In this document: in pieces, positions 15,121 to 15,328 of the stretch
How the letters are laid out: every line of letters starts with the position of its first letter
How positions within the stretch are numbered: position 1 is the stretch's first letter
NCBI GenBank assembly: GCA_026770575.1
Contig: MU657231.1
Coordinates: 148,289 to 163,616, forward strand
From: Pelagophyceae sp. CCMP2097
Lineage: Eukaryota; Sar; Pelagophyceae
Length of the DNA stretch: 15,328 nt
Reading direction: 5' to 3'
Made by a program: the position numbers and the translations under genes
Notes under the pieces: generated by a model
The model's database searches: none
Seen by the model: the letters and a program-made list of their open reading frames with translations, nothing else
Told to the model about the DNA's origin: nothing

Positions 15121-15186
15121 TTCACTTTTTCTAACCAGTTTCTAACTCGCCCTGTTTCTAACTAGAAACTGGTTAGAAAAAGTGAA
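15121..15186. repeat. Perfect 24-bp inverted repeat (hairpin, 18-nt loop)
   Basis: 15121-15144 and 15163-15186 are exact reverse complements (arms start TTCACTTTTTCTAACCAGTT). The loop holds two further GTTTCTAAC-like words, and a related GTTAGAAAAACTTT stands at 15205-15218. It could form a stable hairpin in DNA or RNA. It starts 7 bp outside the terminal-repeat element. Confidence 0.9.
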
Positions 15187-15328
15187 ACTCGGGGTTCATG
15201 CGATAGTTAGAAAAACTTTATGGAGTTAGAGCCAAGCCGACCGGGCTGCGCGCATCTCCTTCTCCGGCCGATGCGCCCCGCGCGCTCAGATCCGTCAGAC
15301 TCGACGAAGGAAAATATAACGCACTTGC
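15187..15328. other. Right-edge stretch, no gene recognised
   Basis: Includes another GTTAG word and a GC-rich segment (15240-15300). A 16-base string GCTCAGATCCGTCAGA at 15285-15300 also occurs at 2871-2886, which may be chance. Confidence 0.3.

Overview
The window looks like nuclear DNA from an intron-rich, fairly GC-rich eukaryote. No bacterial operon, ribosome-binding site or long intact ORF is convincing. Coding signal appears only as short segments on the minus strand. These segments have very high G/C at third codon positions, sit between AG|G acceptors and GT donors, and join in matching reading phase. A protist alga (pelagophyte, haptophyte or dinoflagellate-like lineage) would fit the base composition, the 40-140 nt introns beside kilobase introns, and the strong AG|G acceptor context. 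I cannot name the organism from sequence alone.

Main content: one large multi-exon gene on the minus strand. It begins with an ATG at 14249 and runs leftward to at least 1362, where the last visible exon ends in a splice donor, so the 3' end lies outside the window. I resolve 19 exons, about 935 residues. Exons 1-14 are joined with consistent phase at nearly every junction; exons 16-19 are equally consistent among themselves. The link through exon 15 (14-15-16) is weaker, so two genes rather than one remains possible. I do not recognise the protein family. It has an acidic patch near the N-terminus, charged helical (probably coiled-coil) segments with W-x-E/K-rich stretches in the middle, and a Gly/Pro/Ala-rich linker and Asp-rich patch near the C-terminal part.

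The introns and flanks are full of repeats: a 15-bp array at the left edge (1-188), a 14-bp array (4678-4803), a 16-bp array (6441-6536), a ~1 kb minisatellite of ~27-bp units (7093-8074), an ~11-15 bp degenerate array (12605-12776), a ~110-bp inverted-repeat-bounded element present twice (10998-11112 and 11340-11450), and a run of five tRNA T-arm-like motifs (11560-12032). A motif built from GGGCCC next to TTTGAAA/TTTCAAA-type runs is scattered through the non-coding parts and scarce in the exons.

Upstream of the gene start lies a compact ~694 bp element with 63-bp terminal inverted repeats (14420-15113), carrying one ORF of its own and followed 7 bp later by a perfect 24-bp-arm hairpin (15121-15186). 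Most long ORFs that a six-frame translation produces here are artefacts: antisense shadows of exons, or open frames through repeats whose unit length is close to a multiple of three.
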